From Notospermus geniculatus (lineage: Eukaryota; Nemertea; Pilidiophora; Heteronemertea; Lineidae): 64,000 bases of DNA. Position 1 is the first letter of the stretch, and every line of letters starts with the position of its first letter. This document shows, in pieces, positions 1 to 10,000 of the stretch. The stretch is taken from positions 333,612 through 397,611 of the forward strand of contig NMRB01000019.1 in NCBI GenBank assembly GCA_002633025.1. Direction: 5' to 3'. Below the pieces are notes generated by a model. It did no database searches. It was given only the letters and a program-made list of their open reading frames with translations, and was not told the origin of the DNA. A program made the position numbers and the translations under genes.

Positions 1-518
1 ACGTCTGCAATTCTGCTGTTGGTACTGATGGATCTGGTTGTATGATTTCTTAGCTTGTTGTGACAAATTAGGCCTAACTGAAACTTCATCAGTTCACAGT
101 TCACTGCATCATCTGTCAACCAGCACTGTGACAATAACTTTGGCTTGCATGCATCCATGCATGCTTGAATGCTTGGGTTCGTCAGTGTCTTGACACTTCT
201 GATCAAATTGTCAGACTGGATCCGCAGATAAGGCGCACCACCCTATAAGGTGCACCCCCAATTTTAGACCCTTCTTCAAGGAAAAAGGCTGCGCCTTATA
301 GTCCGAAAAATACGGTACTCCAGTCTTAGTTTGAAAGAAGGAAACTTCGAAAAATCAGACGATCTAAAGAGACAATCACTTCCAGATTCTCTCTATTCTT
401 CAGGCCTGATACTGTAATTCTCTTGCTTCCAACATGTGTTTCAAATGCCAGCTCCTCATATTTGGAGTGATTTTGAATCACAATGATACATCAGTGTATC
501 TTCTGCTTTCACTTACAG
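1..518. other. Intron of YIPF6, no exon recognised
   Basis: This stretch lies upstream of the first recognisable YIPF6 exon and ends in the splice acceptor at 511-518. I looked for the preceding conserved Yip1 exon, which should encode a D-L-W-G-P-L-L stretch, and did not find it, so the earlier exons are probably left of the window. It contains a MITE remnant (227-315) and otherwise nothing I can assign. Confidence 0.55.
227..315. mobile_element. Remnant of a TA-flanked MITE (pogo/Tc1-like terminus)
   Basis: The right end, read on the minus strand, begins next to a TA dinucleotide (316-317) as CCGTATTTTTCGGACTATAA and continues into GGCGCAG. The left side (229-255) holds two degraded copies of the inner part of the same repeat, ATAAGGCGCACC and CTATAAGGTGCACC, but has lost the terminal CCGTATTTTTCGG. 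I know this terminal motif as that of TA-target MITEs, probably mobilised by pogo/Tc1-type transposases. The family assignment is from memory and inference; the inverted repeat itself is visible. Confidence 0.55.
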
Positions 519-1384
519 GATGTTACAAGGATCAACAGAAAGAGCCAACAATATGAACGATGGTGGCCCACAGTTTGCTGAAGTGTTTGTGATATACTGG
601 GTTGGGGCGGTCATTGTCACACTTAATGTCAAGTTATTAGGGGGATCAATGTAAGTACTCAGTAAGATATGCCAGTGAGCCTGTCAGTTTATATCAATGA
701 ATTGAACCGTAAAATGAGACCTGTCACAATAAAGGTCAGTTAATGGGATGCATCGATCATTGTCCTCCAGCATCATGAGTCCTTTGATTTCCTTTTTGCT
801 TTCAGCTCATTCTTCCAGAGTATTTGTGTTCTCGGCTACTGCGTCCTGCCACTTGTTGTAGCTCTTACAGTGTGTCGAATCATCCTATTGGCTCCAAGAA
901 CAACAGCTTTATTTGTAGTACGATTTATAACTGTCATCCTTGCATTCGCTTATTCCACATTTGGTAAGTCCATCCCACTAAATCAGGGTTTTGATGGTTC
1001 TGCATACATGTCCATGCCCCTTATTTTGCCAGAAAGTCGTGGTTTTAGAATGTGGCAGCAAGTGCATGGGCTGGTATTCATAAAAGTTAGCAAATGCCTT
1101 TACCTAAGATTTTCACAGCGAGGTCCAATGTAAATGCACTACAAAACTTGAAGGAAAAGCATTTGCTAGCTTTTATGAATATCAGCCATGATCTTACAAA
1201 TAATTCCTCTTGCTGACAGATCTCAAGCAGTTTAGTGTATTATATGTTTTGGACTTCTGTTTCAGCTTCCACTGCCTTCTTCATAGACAGTCAACCCCCT
1301 CATCGGAAAGCTCTGGTCGTTTATCCTGTGTTCCTGTTTTATTTCATCATCAGTTGGTTGATTATCTCTCACACGCACAACTAA
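519..1384 (+). CDS. YIPF6: YIPF6, C-terminal three exons (Yip1 domain family member 6)
   Basis: YIPF6 is a multi-pass Golgi membrane protein of the Yip1 family, linked to Rab GTPase-dependent traffic. Exons seen: 519-650, 806-963 and 1266-1384 (stop TAA 1382-1384), each with AG acceptors and GTAAGT-like donors. The joined reading frame begins inside the protein (phase 1 at 519) and contains the family signature DGGPQFAEVFVI, then KLLGGSISFFQSICVLGYC, a hydrophobic stretch around VRFITVILAFAYSTF, and the C-terminal block DSQPPHRKALVVYPVFLFYF. These match vertebrate YIPF6 almost block for block, including the position of the second splice junction after LLGG. About four C-terminal membrane segments are covered; the N-terminal half lies outside the window. 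The ATG at 520 is an internal methionine, not the start. Confidence 0.93.
1068..1187. mobile_element. Hairpin MITE in last YIPF6 intron
   Basis: About 29-nt inverted repeats, GGCTGGTATTCATAAAAG followed by TTAGCAAATGC at the left and its reverse complement at the right, enclose a short non-coding loop. The right arm ends ...TTTATGAATATCAGCC. The flanks share only ATG, so the target duplication is uncertain. The TATTCATAAA block is shared with the element near 16030, so both probably belong to one broad family of short foldback MITEs. Confidence 0.6.
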
Positions 1385-2528
1385 ATGGAGAAGAATCCAA
1401 TAGCAGGAAACACCCAGTCAAGATATTCTCAATGTTGCGCTTGGTGCCAGATCGTCAGTGCATGGATAGAGGCAATGACTAAAGACTTCCATTTGTGCAT
1501 ATGTGGGTTAAAAATGCAATGTAGTGCAAATTTCTGTAAATATTTGTTGTTGTTTTCCCAATTGGATTGCTTGGTGGACAATTAAAACTGGTGATTCATT
1601 TTGAGGAGAGGGTGTTGATGACTGTTTATACCAGTATTTATTTATACTGATATATTTAATGAAAATTCAACTTGGATACAGTCAGTGGTAATGTACGTAT
1701 GAATGATCCAAACAATTTTAGTCATGTACAGATCATTAATGGATGTCATGGCCCATTTGGGTCTATGATTTTGCTCATGTATTGACGAATTTTGAATAAA
1801 GGGCGTTGTTCGCAGTGTAAATAGATCAGTGTTGTATATAATGTTTTCACTAATTTATATTCATTGAGCAGTATAATTTGTGCTGATGAATACGAACACA
1901 GCTCTCATGAGGTCAGTGCTCAGTGTGAAAGGAATAAATGTCCCCAAGAAAAACTGCCCTGGGAATAAAAGATCCAATTATTTGTTCATTCTAATATCTG
2001 ACGATCGGTTTCTCTGCCATGCACCTCAATCCCTCATGGAGCAAGAGGAGCGGAAACTTTTTACAGGGGGTATCCTTAACTGTTACACCGGTTACCCGAA
2101 ATCCGTCCTGACGTCATCAGTTTCTGTGTTCATTTTGTGCATTGTCCTGTTACAAATGCAAGAATTCACAAAACGTTGGTAAACATGCTGAAATTTGCCA
2201 AGCCAAGTCCTTGGAAATTTGCCGTGTGAAAAATCATTATATTGTTTTTCAATAAATTAGTACCTTGCAAGATGTAAGCTCGTAGTGGCCTTGCATTCCG
2301 TATCGTGTCCAGATCAAAACTGATGTAGGCTAGCATGTGCTGTACAGTGTAGTGTAGCTACAGTAACACAACACTGAGACTGACTGTGACTGACACTGCA
2401 CACTCTGCATGGTGCATGCTGTGCCGCCTGGTGGTGCGCACCCCCGCCCCGGCGCCGGCGCTTCGCACGTGCATGTTTGTGTGGTGCATTTGGAAAGCAT
2501 GCGAACATTAAGGCCGAATTTTCAATAA
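1385..2528. other. YIPF6 3' untranslated region and intergenic DNA
   Basis: Follows the YIPF6 stop codon. A canonical AATAAA lies at 1795-1800, about 410 bases after the stop, and is the likely polyadenylation signal. The 2395-2480 part is G+C-rich with several CG dinucleotides (around CCCCGCCCCGGCGCCGGCG) and could belong to the GEMIN8 promoter, but I see no exon there. The rest shows no supported feature. Confidence 0.5.
1795..1800 (+). promoter_or_regulatory. Candidate YIPF6 polyadenylation signal
   Basis: Canonical AATAAA hexamer downstream of the YIPF6 stop. No other copy of the hexamer was noticed between 1385 and 1800. Confidence 0.5.
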
Positions 2529-3463
2529 GGCCGGGGCTATTCGTACCGTGACGGTGCGAATAACGCCAAACCAGATCTTATTCGTACCGTGACGGTGCGA
2601 ATAGTGCGCCGCCGTCGGTTCTTATTCGTACCGTGACGGTGTGAATTGTGCACCGCCGGTTCTTATTCGTACTGTGACGGTGTGAATAGTGCGGGAAAAG
2701 TTCTTATCTTATTTACACCGTCACGGTGGGAATAGTGCGTGGAGAACGATTATTCGCACCGTGACGGTGATGTATAATTTCTGCACCGTAACTCGGACAG
2801 TGCGACTGATGGGCAGCAGATCTACCGGTAAAATGATACTTTAGCCTGGGCAATTTTTTTCCTTTGACGGGGTCCAATGACCCCATATTCTCCTTTCACA
2901 GTTAATGACGAAATGTTGGCCTCTGTCTGATGATAAAATATTTTTCATAGGCCTAGGCCAGGGCTAGGCGGCCCTATACCGGTAATTTTTTTAAAAAAAA
3001 ATTTGGCTCAAGAATGCAGTTCCCCATTTTCTGACAGTCACAGTACTGATCGATATCACGATCGACAAAAAGACAAAATAAAAGGAGGTGAAACTGAATG
3101 ATAAAAAAGAACTGTCATGACGGGGCTCGAACCCGCGGCCTTCCGTTCGTTAACCACCCACGCTAACCACTCGGCCACTGAGGCTCATGCGGCAAATTGC
3201 GGGGAATCATTAGATACTTTTGTAGGCCTACCTTGCCCAAAAGCATTATAAAATTTGATTATAAAACTTTTTATCGTGGTAGTGGTTATAAAATAACGTT
3301 TTCATCAAGAATATTGAAAAAAAAATCCGGCATTGTGCGCGATGATACCGGTAACTTCATCTGGCATGTCTGGAATGAAGCTCTCTGATTGGCTGTTTAT
3401 GACGGTGTGAATAAGATCTGGTTTGGCGTTATTTGCACCGTGACGGTACGAATAGCCAGTGCG
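2529..3463. mobile_element. Non-autonomous inverted-repeat element with 9-bp TSD and iterated palindromes
   Basis: The exact 9-bp direct repeat TTTCAATAA flanks the element (2520-2528 and 3464-3472). The ends are inverted repeats of about 65 bp: left 2536-2602 (GGCTATTCGTACCGTGACGG, then ATAACGCCAAACCAGATCTT) and right 3398-3456 in reverse complement. The left half carries six copies of a 23-bp near-palindrome, ATTCGTACCGTGACGG plus its mirror, starting at 2539, 2580, 2624, 2665, 2711 and 2752, so spaced 41-46 bp. Two more copies lie in the right terminus (3401 partial and 3431). No transposase frame is present. A 9-bp duplication with long termini fits a Mutator-like element; that class is inferred. 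It ends about 217 bp before the GEMIN8 start codon. Confidence 0.75.
3113..3184 (-). ncRNA. tRNA-Ser-like sequence (SINE head or tRNA pseudogene)
   Basis: On the minus strand this reads like the front of a class II tRNA: box A TGGCCGAGTGG and box B GGTTCGAGCCC, both at expected spacing, and a T-arm stem GCGGG/CCCGT. The 5' acceptor GCCTCAG does not pair with the 3' side (CATGACA) and the anticodon arm is not clean, so a working tRNA is unlikely. It sits inside the 2529-3463 element, so it could be a tRNA-derived SINE that inserted there or a captured tRNA pseudogene. Confidence 0.55.
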
Positions 3464-3679
3464 TTTCAATAAATCATGTAAAAAGTCCGATATTTTCCAT
3501 TTGGCCCAATTGATGGCATGGATCTATAAAAGTGATACCGGTAGGCCTACTGGTCTCGTCTGGTGACCAACTAGGCCCTAGCCTATAGGCCTAGCTCCAT
3601 CTCAATTCTCGTTCATTCTCAGACGGCACCTGCTGCTCTGTGTAAATTACTAGAATGGCATATTCTCTTACTCTTTCAG

Positions 3680-4598
3680 ATGCCTGCTGCGACAACAATA
3701 ACGGCAAACACGCACTCACATTGCAAGCGATATCGTGGGCCGAAATCTCCGTGTACTGGTAGGCGTCACAACATGTGGCATCCTTCACGCAGTGCTGCCC
3801 TGGGTGAGAATTGGTATGGACAGTCCTGCTTCCGAAGATACTGGCAGCACTATAACTACGTCATGTCATGGAGCAGGAGACACAGGAACTATTACAATAG
3901 AATAAATCATTGTTATGACACTACTCAGAGGTTCCTCAGTCGGGAATATCATCAGACGTCACTGGATACCTCTCAGCATCATTTTCCCTATCGCTATCGT
4001 GATCACTTACAGCCTGAGCACAATATGGAAACCTATTTCCATCAGAACAGTCAGGAATTTTGCCCTGTTGGACAACTGAATAGAGATAATGACTATCATG
4101 AAAATTTGGTCAGTCCAAGTCGAGATGACCTTGCCTCAAAAGAAATCGGCATCAAAATGGATTCAGATCTGATGGATGATGAGGAAGAAGAGGATGATGA
4201 CATTGAAATGCACATTACTAATGAGATGCTTGATTTCTTCACAAAGTCTCATAAACATAAACTTGAAAGAGGTGGGTTGAGTTTCAGAAGGGGCTAAATT
4301 AGTAAATAATGGCAATCTGATGATTTTGAGTTCTATCGCTTATCCCAAACTTGACTGTTTTCCTTCTTTTACAGCTTCTAAGGCAAAAGACAAAGAGGAA
4401 GTGGACATCAAAATACAAGCTCCAAAAGAACAACCAGGGGTGCGGAGGACCGAAGAGATGAAAAAACTTTATGGGAAAGATGCAGCGATGATTCATGGAA
4501 TGGAGACAGCACTTCAGATGATGTTTGACCGAAACTGTGATGTGCAGCAGCCCACACTTTGGCCAATTATGCCATTTAACATACAATTTGTCCAATAA
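3680..4598 (+). CDS. GEMIN8: GEMIN8, gem-associated protein 8
   Basis: GEMIN8 is a core subunit of the SMN complex that assembles Sm rings on spliceosomal snRNAs. Two coding exons: 3680-4271 (donor GTGGGT) and 4375-4598 (acceptor ACAG at 4371-4374), joined in phase 1, giving 816 bases or 271 residues (human 242). Recognised blocks: CFRRYWQHYNYVMSW near the N terminus (human RYWQHYHQAMAW); an acidic run DDEEEEDDDIEMHITNEML; and the C-terminal signature RRTEEMKKLYGKDAAMIHGM followed by a D-x-x-C-D-x-x-Q-P-x-x-W-P-x-x-P motif, as in human GEMIN8. The ATG directly follows a good acceptor (3678-3679), so a non-coding first exon upstream is expected. The stop codon lies within an AATAAA (4594-4599). 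Confidence 0.93.
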
Positions 4599-5725
4599 AG
4601 CAATTATCATTATTCAACATTGGCTTCTAGGCCACAGAGCACTCTTGAATGCTTCTAGGAATGGTGCTTCTGTGATGCGTACGTCCAAGCTGGAGTCAGT
4701 CGATCAGGTTGTCTTTTGGAGGAACTCTGCCGTGGTTCTCTTGATTGTCAGGGATGGAGTACCGGTATACAGTATCATATACCGTATCGATGATGTACTG
4801 TGACTGTACCTATACACAAGGACGTTTTTTTTACAATCAAAGTTGTTGAAACTCCCAAAATAAATGCCAGATTGATACAATCACAGTAATGCCTACTTTT
4901 CCTTTTTCCTTGATGATTGATCGCCTATTTTCACCCATTTTATTTGCTGTTCATGAAATCATGATTCATGGATGTCTGTTGTCATTTATTGATGTGTACA
5001 GTTCAGCATCAGATATACAAAGGCACACGCATTCCTCCTACATGTCCTAGGACTATTACTCCTGCCACACCACTCATACTGAGACGTAAACGTAAAGATT
5101 TCGTAATCTAAACCTCTCTATTTGCCACGAATCTCGAAGAACCCGGATGAAGTGACGTCACCCTGCGACAACATGGAAGAATTCTGCGTCTGCAGGGCGT
5201 AATGTACATGGTCATTACGATGCACGCAAACCCAACTGAATAATCGAGTGTGCTGCATTTCTTTGAGATCCCCCCTGATTTAATGCAGCACTGAATATTG
5301 CTTACTTTGTTACATCTATATATTGGTAAGATTTCTCTTACACCATTGTGGCACACGCGTTTATTCATTCATGGTGCGTGTGGCCGCCGCCGGCGGCTCA
5401 ATCATCAATCATCATCCACAGATCCATGCACACGACCGATGCACACAACGACACACACAACATGCACAATGCATACACCATCCACTGTCTTGTCAGTGCA
5501 CTGGTGCATGCAGACCGCATAGGCCTGTCGCAGTATCGTCCATGAGTTATCACAGGCCTAGCTCCGCATAATTGAATCAAAGAAGCTCATGAGCAATGAG
5601 CTAGCCAATCCGAATCGCAATCTTGACCAGCCCCCAACCAGTGCCAAAACAGCGCCAGCGGCGGCCCAGCCCATCCATGCCCAGGGCCAGGGCGAGGCAG
5701 CGGCTGCGCCGTGCTAGCTGCAACC
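4599..5725. other. GEMIN8 3' end and intergenic DNA
   Basis: AATAAA at 4859-4864 is the likelier GEMIN8 polyadenylation signal, because the one at 4594 overlaps the stop. A CA-rich patch lies at about 5420-5480. Short reading frames here lack splice context and resemble nothing I know. Confidence 0.45.
4859..4864 (+). promoter_or_regulatory. Candidate GEMIN8 polyadenylation signal
   Basis: AATAAA about 260 bases after the GEMIN8 stop codon. Confidence 0.45.
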
Positions 5726-6721
5726 GCGGTGTGTTGGAGTTTTTTTCTGATACACACTGTATAGACCTAGGTCTAGGGGTATGTACCGTATATTTTAGAG
5801 AAGGTGAGGACACTTACAGTTCGCTCTCCCAAGATGACAGGTAGGCCTAGGCCTAAATTAAAATAAGTCCGATTTTTAAACTCCGGATTTCACTGTAATT
5901 AAGGCAAGTCAAATAGAAGACAAACATCGAACCTATCCTTTGTTAATTAAACATTGCATGTGTGATATTCCTTGAATGTTATTCCCCGATTAAGAGCAGA
6001 AAACGGCACTTGAAGTGACAAAACTTCGTTATCCGGCACTTAGAGGGAGACCACTTTGTTTAACCTCGCGTGCATGTACATCTGGTGCGCAATAACGCAC
6101 CTAGCGGAGCCCTTTGAAGTCTGTATGTAAGATCATGGGAGACAGGTTGGAATAAAAGTCTGCCTGGCTCTCATGATCTTACTTCTTACATACTTTTACT
6201 TCGAAGGGCACTGCTAAAGTCAGATTCCAGCGAGTTGAGAGCGGCATATCAAAAGGAACCACATGTGGTGCTAATCAGTGCAGGCCTGCTCTGGCAATGA
6301 GATGTGCTGACCTACACTTGAGAACCAGGGAATGGGATGTAAAATGATATGGCTGTGGGTTCTTGACCGCTCTCAACTCACTGGAATCTTACTTTAGGTG
6401 CGTTATTGCGCACCAGATGTACATGCAGCGAGGTTAAACATGGCGGTCTCCCTCTCAGTGCCGGATAATGAAGTTTCGTCATTTTAAGTGCCGTTTTCTG
6501 CTCTTAATCAGGGAATAATATTGAAAGGAATATCACAGATACAAAGTTTAATTAACAAAGGATGGTTCAATGTGTTTTTCTGTCTGACTTGACTTAAATT
6601 ACAGTGAAATTGGGAGTTTAAAAATCAGACCTATCATCTTGGGAGAGCGAGTGTCCTCACCTTCTCTAAATATGTATGTTATAGGCCTAGTGTGTATCAG
6701 AAAAAAACTCCAACACACCGT
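5726..6721. mobile_element. Three-way (T-shaped) foldback element with 9-bp TSD
   Basis: The 9-bp direct repeat GCTGCAACC flanks it exactly (5717-5725 and 6722-6730). The outer arms, 5727-6102 and 6397-6720, are inverted copies of each other with small indels (left 376, right 324 nt), starting CGGTGTGTTGGAGTTTTTTT. Between the arms are two separate hairpins back to back: 6103-6216 (arms around GTATGTAAGATCATG) and 6217-6395 (arms around GATTCCAGCGAGTTGAGAGC). A folded strand would be a three-way junction with almost no unpaired bases at the branch point. No coding frame of note. The target duplication shows it inserted as one unit. Class unknown; a Mutator-like foldback is one possibility by duplication length. 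Confidence 0.75.
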
Positions 6722-7018
6722 GCTGCAACCACACCACTCAAAACAGCAGCGCAACATGATGAATGATCAGCATGATCAGGAAATTTCGGAAGTGCCCTGA
6801 AATTGCATAGGGCCTAGGCCTGCCCTAGCCTATGCTACATCTTCGTAAATCACTGCTGGTGAAGTGGTGGACCGGGTTGAGGTGTTTTACTTTTAGGTAG
6901 GCTAGGCTAGAAGAGAGAGGCAGTTTTCATCTGGTCTCAAGGGCTTTGTGTGTCAGTGTTTCCCTATAGACATCTGAAAAACATATTATTTACAGGCCTT
7001 TATTAAGTGGTGATCACC
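6722..7018. other. Upstream of the ARFIP coding start
   Basis: Contains a splice acceptor (TTTACAG ending at 6995), so the ARFIP start codon lies in an exon beginning at 6996, and at least one non-coding first exon lies upstream. I could not fix its position. Confidence 0.45.
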
Positions 7019-10000
7019 ATGACGGATGTATCCAGACCAATTCCTGCTGGGAATAGCCCAAATGATGATGACGACACATTTGAACAAGATCTCAAAGATA
7101 TGTTGAAAGATGGCCCAATCCTTGATAACAATAGTTCAGGGGTCCAGGATGGCAATGTACATGATACCCAGTCTGCACGGATCCCAACAAACTTGCCCAA
7201 ATCAACTATCCCTAGGTCATATACAGTGCCCCCAGGTGAGTGAATCTATCCAAGGGCTGTGGTGCAAGACCTCTCCATGATATGTCTTCATTTTGATTCA
7301 CATGTTGTGTCTCGTTGGAAGCTGTTTTAGCACTCCCAGTTCACATGCAGTCACAGCATGAATAGTCTAGGTACGGTACCATACTGGGCAAGGAGAGAGC
7401 CATAGTTCCAGTGGGTGTGGAGTCCCAATTCATCTCCAAAACTCCCAAGTGTACCGCGGTAATTGTATATGTTTACGTAATGTCTTGTCCTTTCTCTTTC
7501 TCGTTTCAAATCTTCGTTGCTTATCACAGATAACTGGACAGCCAAGAGTCAGCAACCAGGTTATTATTCTTGTATGATATGATTCCTAGTAGATGTTTAG
7601 TTGATTCCTTTACTCCTGGTTTTAGTATTCCTTGATACCAAACCATCTGGCTCATAGAACTCTATTGTTTAGCTTGTGAAGGTATGGTGAAGCTTGGCAG
7701 CTGTGTGTTGCTCACCATATGTTCATAGACTAGGAACATTACATGCATGAAATAGTGCTGAAGATGTAGACTTTATCAGTTATGTGACATCTCCTTCATG
7801 TCCTCCTTACCAACTAGTGTAGATCTACTAGGTACATTAGAAATAATCTCAGCATTCCTGTCCCTCCATTCAATATGGTCATTGTTACAATCCAGAGAAC
7901 TCTTCGAAGGAACCTGCATGACCACAGTGCTAGGCCTCATAACCCAGAGACCATGAGGTCACTGTCAGGGTGTTAACTCAAAGTCAAAGATATGGCCAGA
8001 GCGTTCATAATTTGTACATGTACATTGGTCAATTCATGACTGAACGGGAGGCTCTCTCAGTGCTGGGAGCAGAAATGGTACTTTTGGCTTAAGAGCTGCT
8101 GGCACAAGTAGATAAAATGCTGGCATCTAACTCAGGCACGACAGATCCAAGGGGGCACACCCGGCCCGTTCCTGCTCTATTTTGTGGAAAACCTTTAAAA
8201 TTGACTGAAAATTTTGAAAAGATGTTAAAATTTGACCGAGGTTTTCCACCCATGTGTGCCGGCTGTGCCCCCACTTTCCCATGATTCTGGATCTGCCGTT
8301 GTAACCCACCTATCCTTAACTTTCAGCCACTACAAATGTTCCGTTGACCAGCCCACAACGTAATGGGGAAAGTAACCGGCCAAAGAAGCCTGACTTCTCT
8401 GCGTTCAATGTGTCAAAACTTGAAGGAATCAAGGCTTGGAGTATGAACACGTATAAATGCACCCGTCAGTTGTTATCAGAGAAATTTGGGAAAGGTTCAA
8501 GGACAGTTGACCTTGAGTTGGAATCACAAATTGAAGTCCTTCGTGATACACAGCGCAAGTACGCCAACATCCTGAGGCTTGCTCGAGCTTTAACTAGTCA
8601 CTTTTACCATGTGGTCCAAACGCAACGACTACTGGGAGATGCGTTTTCAGATTTAGCGCAAAAGTCGCCAGAGTTACAAGAGGAGTTCTGCTATAATGCT
8701 GACACTCAGCGATCTCTCTGTAAGAATGGGGAGACATTGTTAGGTAAGTGACTGAACTCAAATTTGCTCAAGTGAAAAAAGACTCTTCTAAACCTTTTTG
8801 TTATGAGGTTAATGAGTATAACTGTCATTGAGGCTGATCTGTTGCTCTCATTGATGGTCTTGACTTGTGAACGACTTGATATTCAACTCTGTCATTTTCA
8901 GGGGCCATGAATTTTTTTACCTCTGGTGTCAACACATTGTGTAATAAAACCATGGAGGACACACTGACTACTGTCAAAGCATATGAAACAGCAAGGTAAG
9001 TGAGAATTTTAAAGAGTATGATGACATGTAGCTGAAAGGTCTTGGTGTGAGTGTACATAATGTCATAGGAAGAAAGACACACTTAAAGCCACCATTGAAT
9101 CGGATGATGCATGCTGTGCGTTGTAGTGTTTCCTGAAATCTACAATACTAATTGATATCCCCAGATGTTGTCACTTATATTTCATATCCGTCTATTGAAA
9201 TTTATATTCATTGATGGATTCGTGCAAAACATAAGTGCCCAGTTGATACTCTGTTGTTTCATTGTGCAAACAATTGAAAACAGCTTTTTTAAAGTGTAAT
9301 GTGACCCAAGGCACTTTCTCTTGAGTCTGTGGTGTGAAGGAAGGCTTACACAGTTCAGTCGTTTTAAAGTCATTTACTTGGCAGCTTGGTAGTTAAGAGC
9401 AGTGCCGATGTGTCCCAGAAAGCTGCCGAATTATCAGACACACTTAAATGAATTTAACGTACGAATTTCCTTTCTCAGGATTGAATATGATGCATACCGC
9501 ACTGACTTGGAAGCAGCCCAGCTTGCCCCGAAGGATGCTGCCACCCAAGCCAAAATAGGAGATGCCAACATTCAGTTCCAGAAACATAAAGAGAAATTTG
9601 ACCGCCTTCGAGGTGATGTGTCAATCAAACTGAAATTCCTGGAGGAGAACAAGGTGTGTATTCTGTTCATTAAGCATTCCTTCCCGTGGTGTTATCATCT
9701 CCTAGCACTAGCAGTGACAAAATGACATCTATCGCAGAGCACCAGACAATGTCCTTGTGAAATGTGAGATGCACTGTAGTGACTGGCCAAGCACCATGTA
9801 TGCACTGCATCTTCTTCAGTTTCTGCTGAGATCATTTGAATGGGAGGTTCGACTGTTCTGATGACGTTGTTCATTTCTGACTCCTTCCCGAAATCATTCC
9901 TGGAGCTTTTGTTTCATCCACACTACAAGTACAAGTCATTGATAGTGATATGGTTGCAGCCTTTGGAAATGTCTGTAGGGTTTAGCTATTACGGCTTTAT

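Noticed and set aside
3113-3184. Functional tRNA-Ser gene
   Set aside because: A and B boxes are good, but the acceptor arm does not pair and the anticodon arm is disordered.
5726-6721. Integrated parvovirus-type terminal repeat
   Set aside because: The T shape is suggestive, but there is no viral reading frame nearby, the element is far longer than such termini, and the 9-bp duplication closes around the foldback itself.
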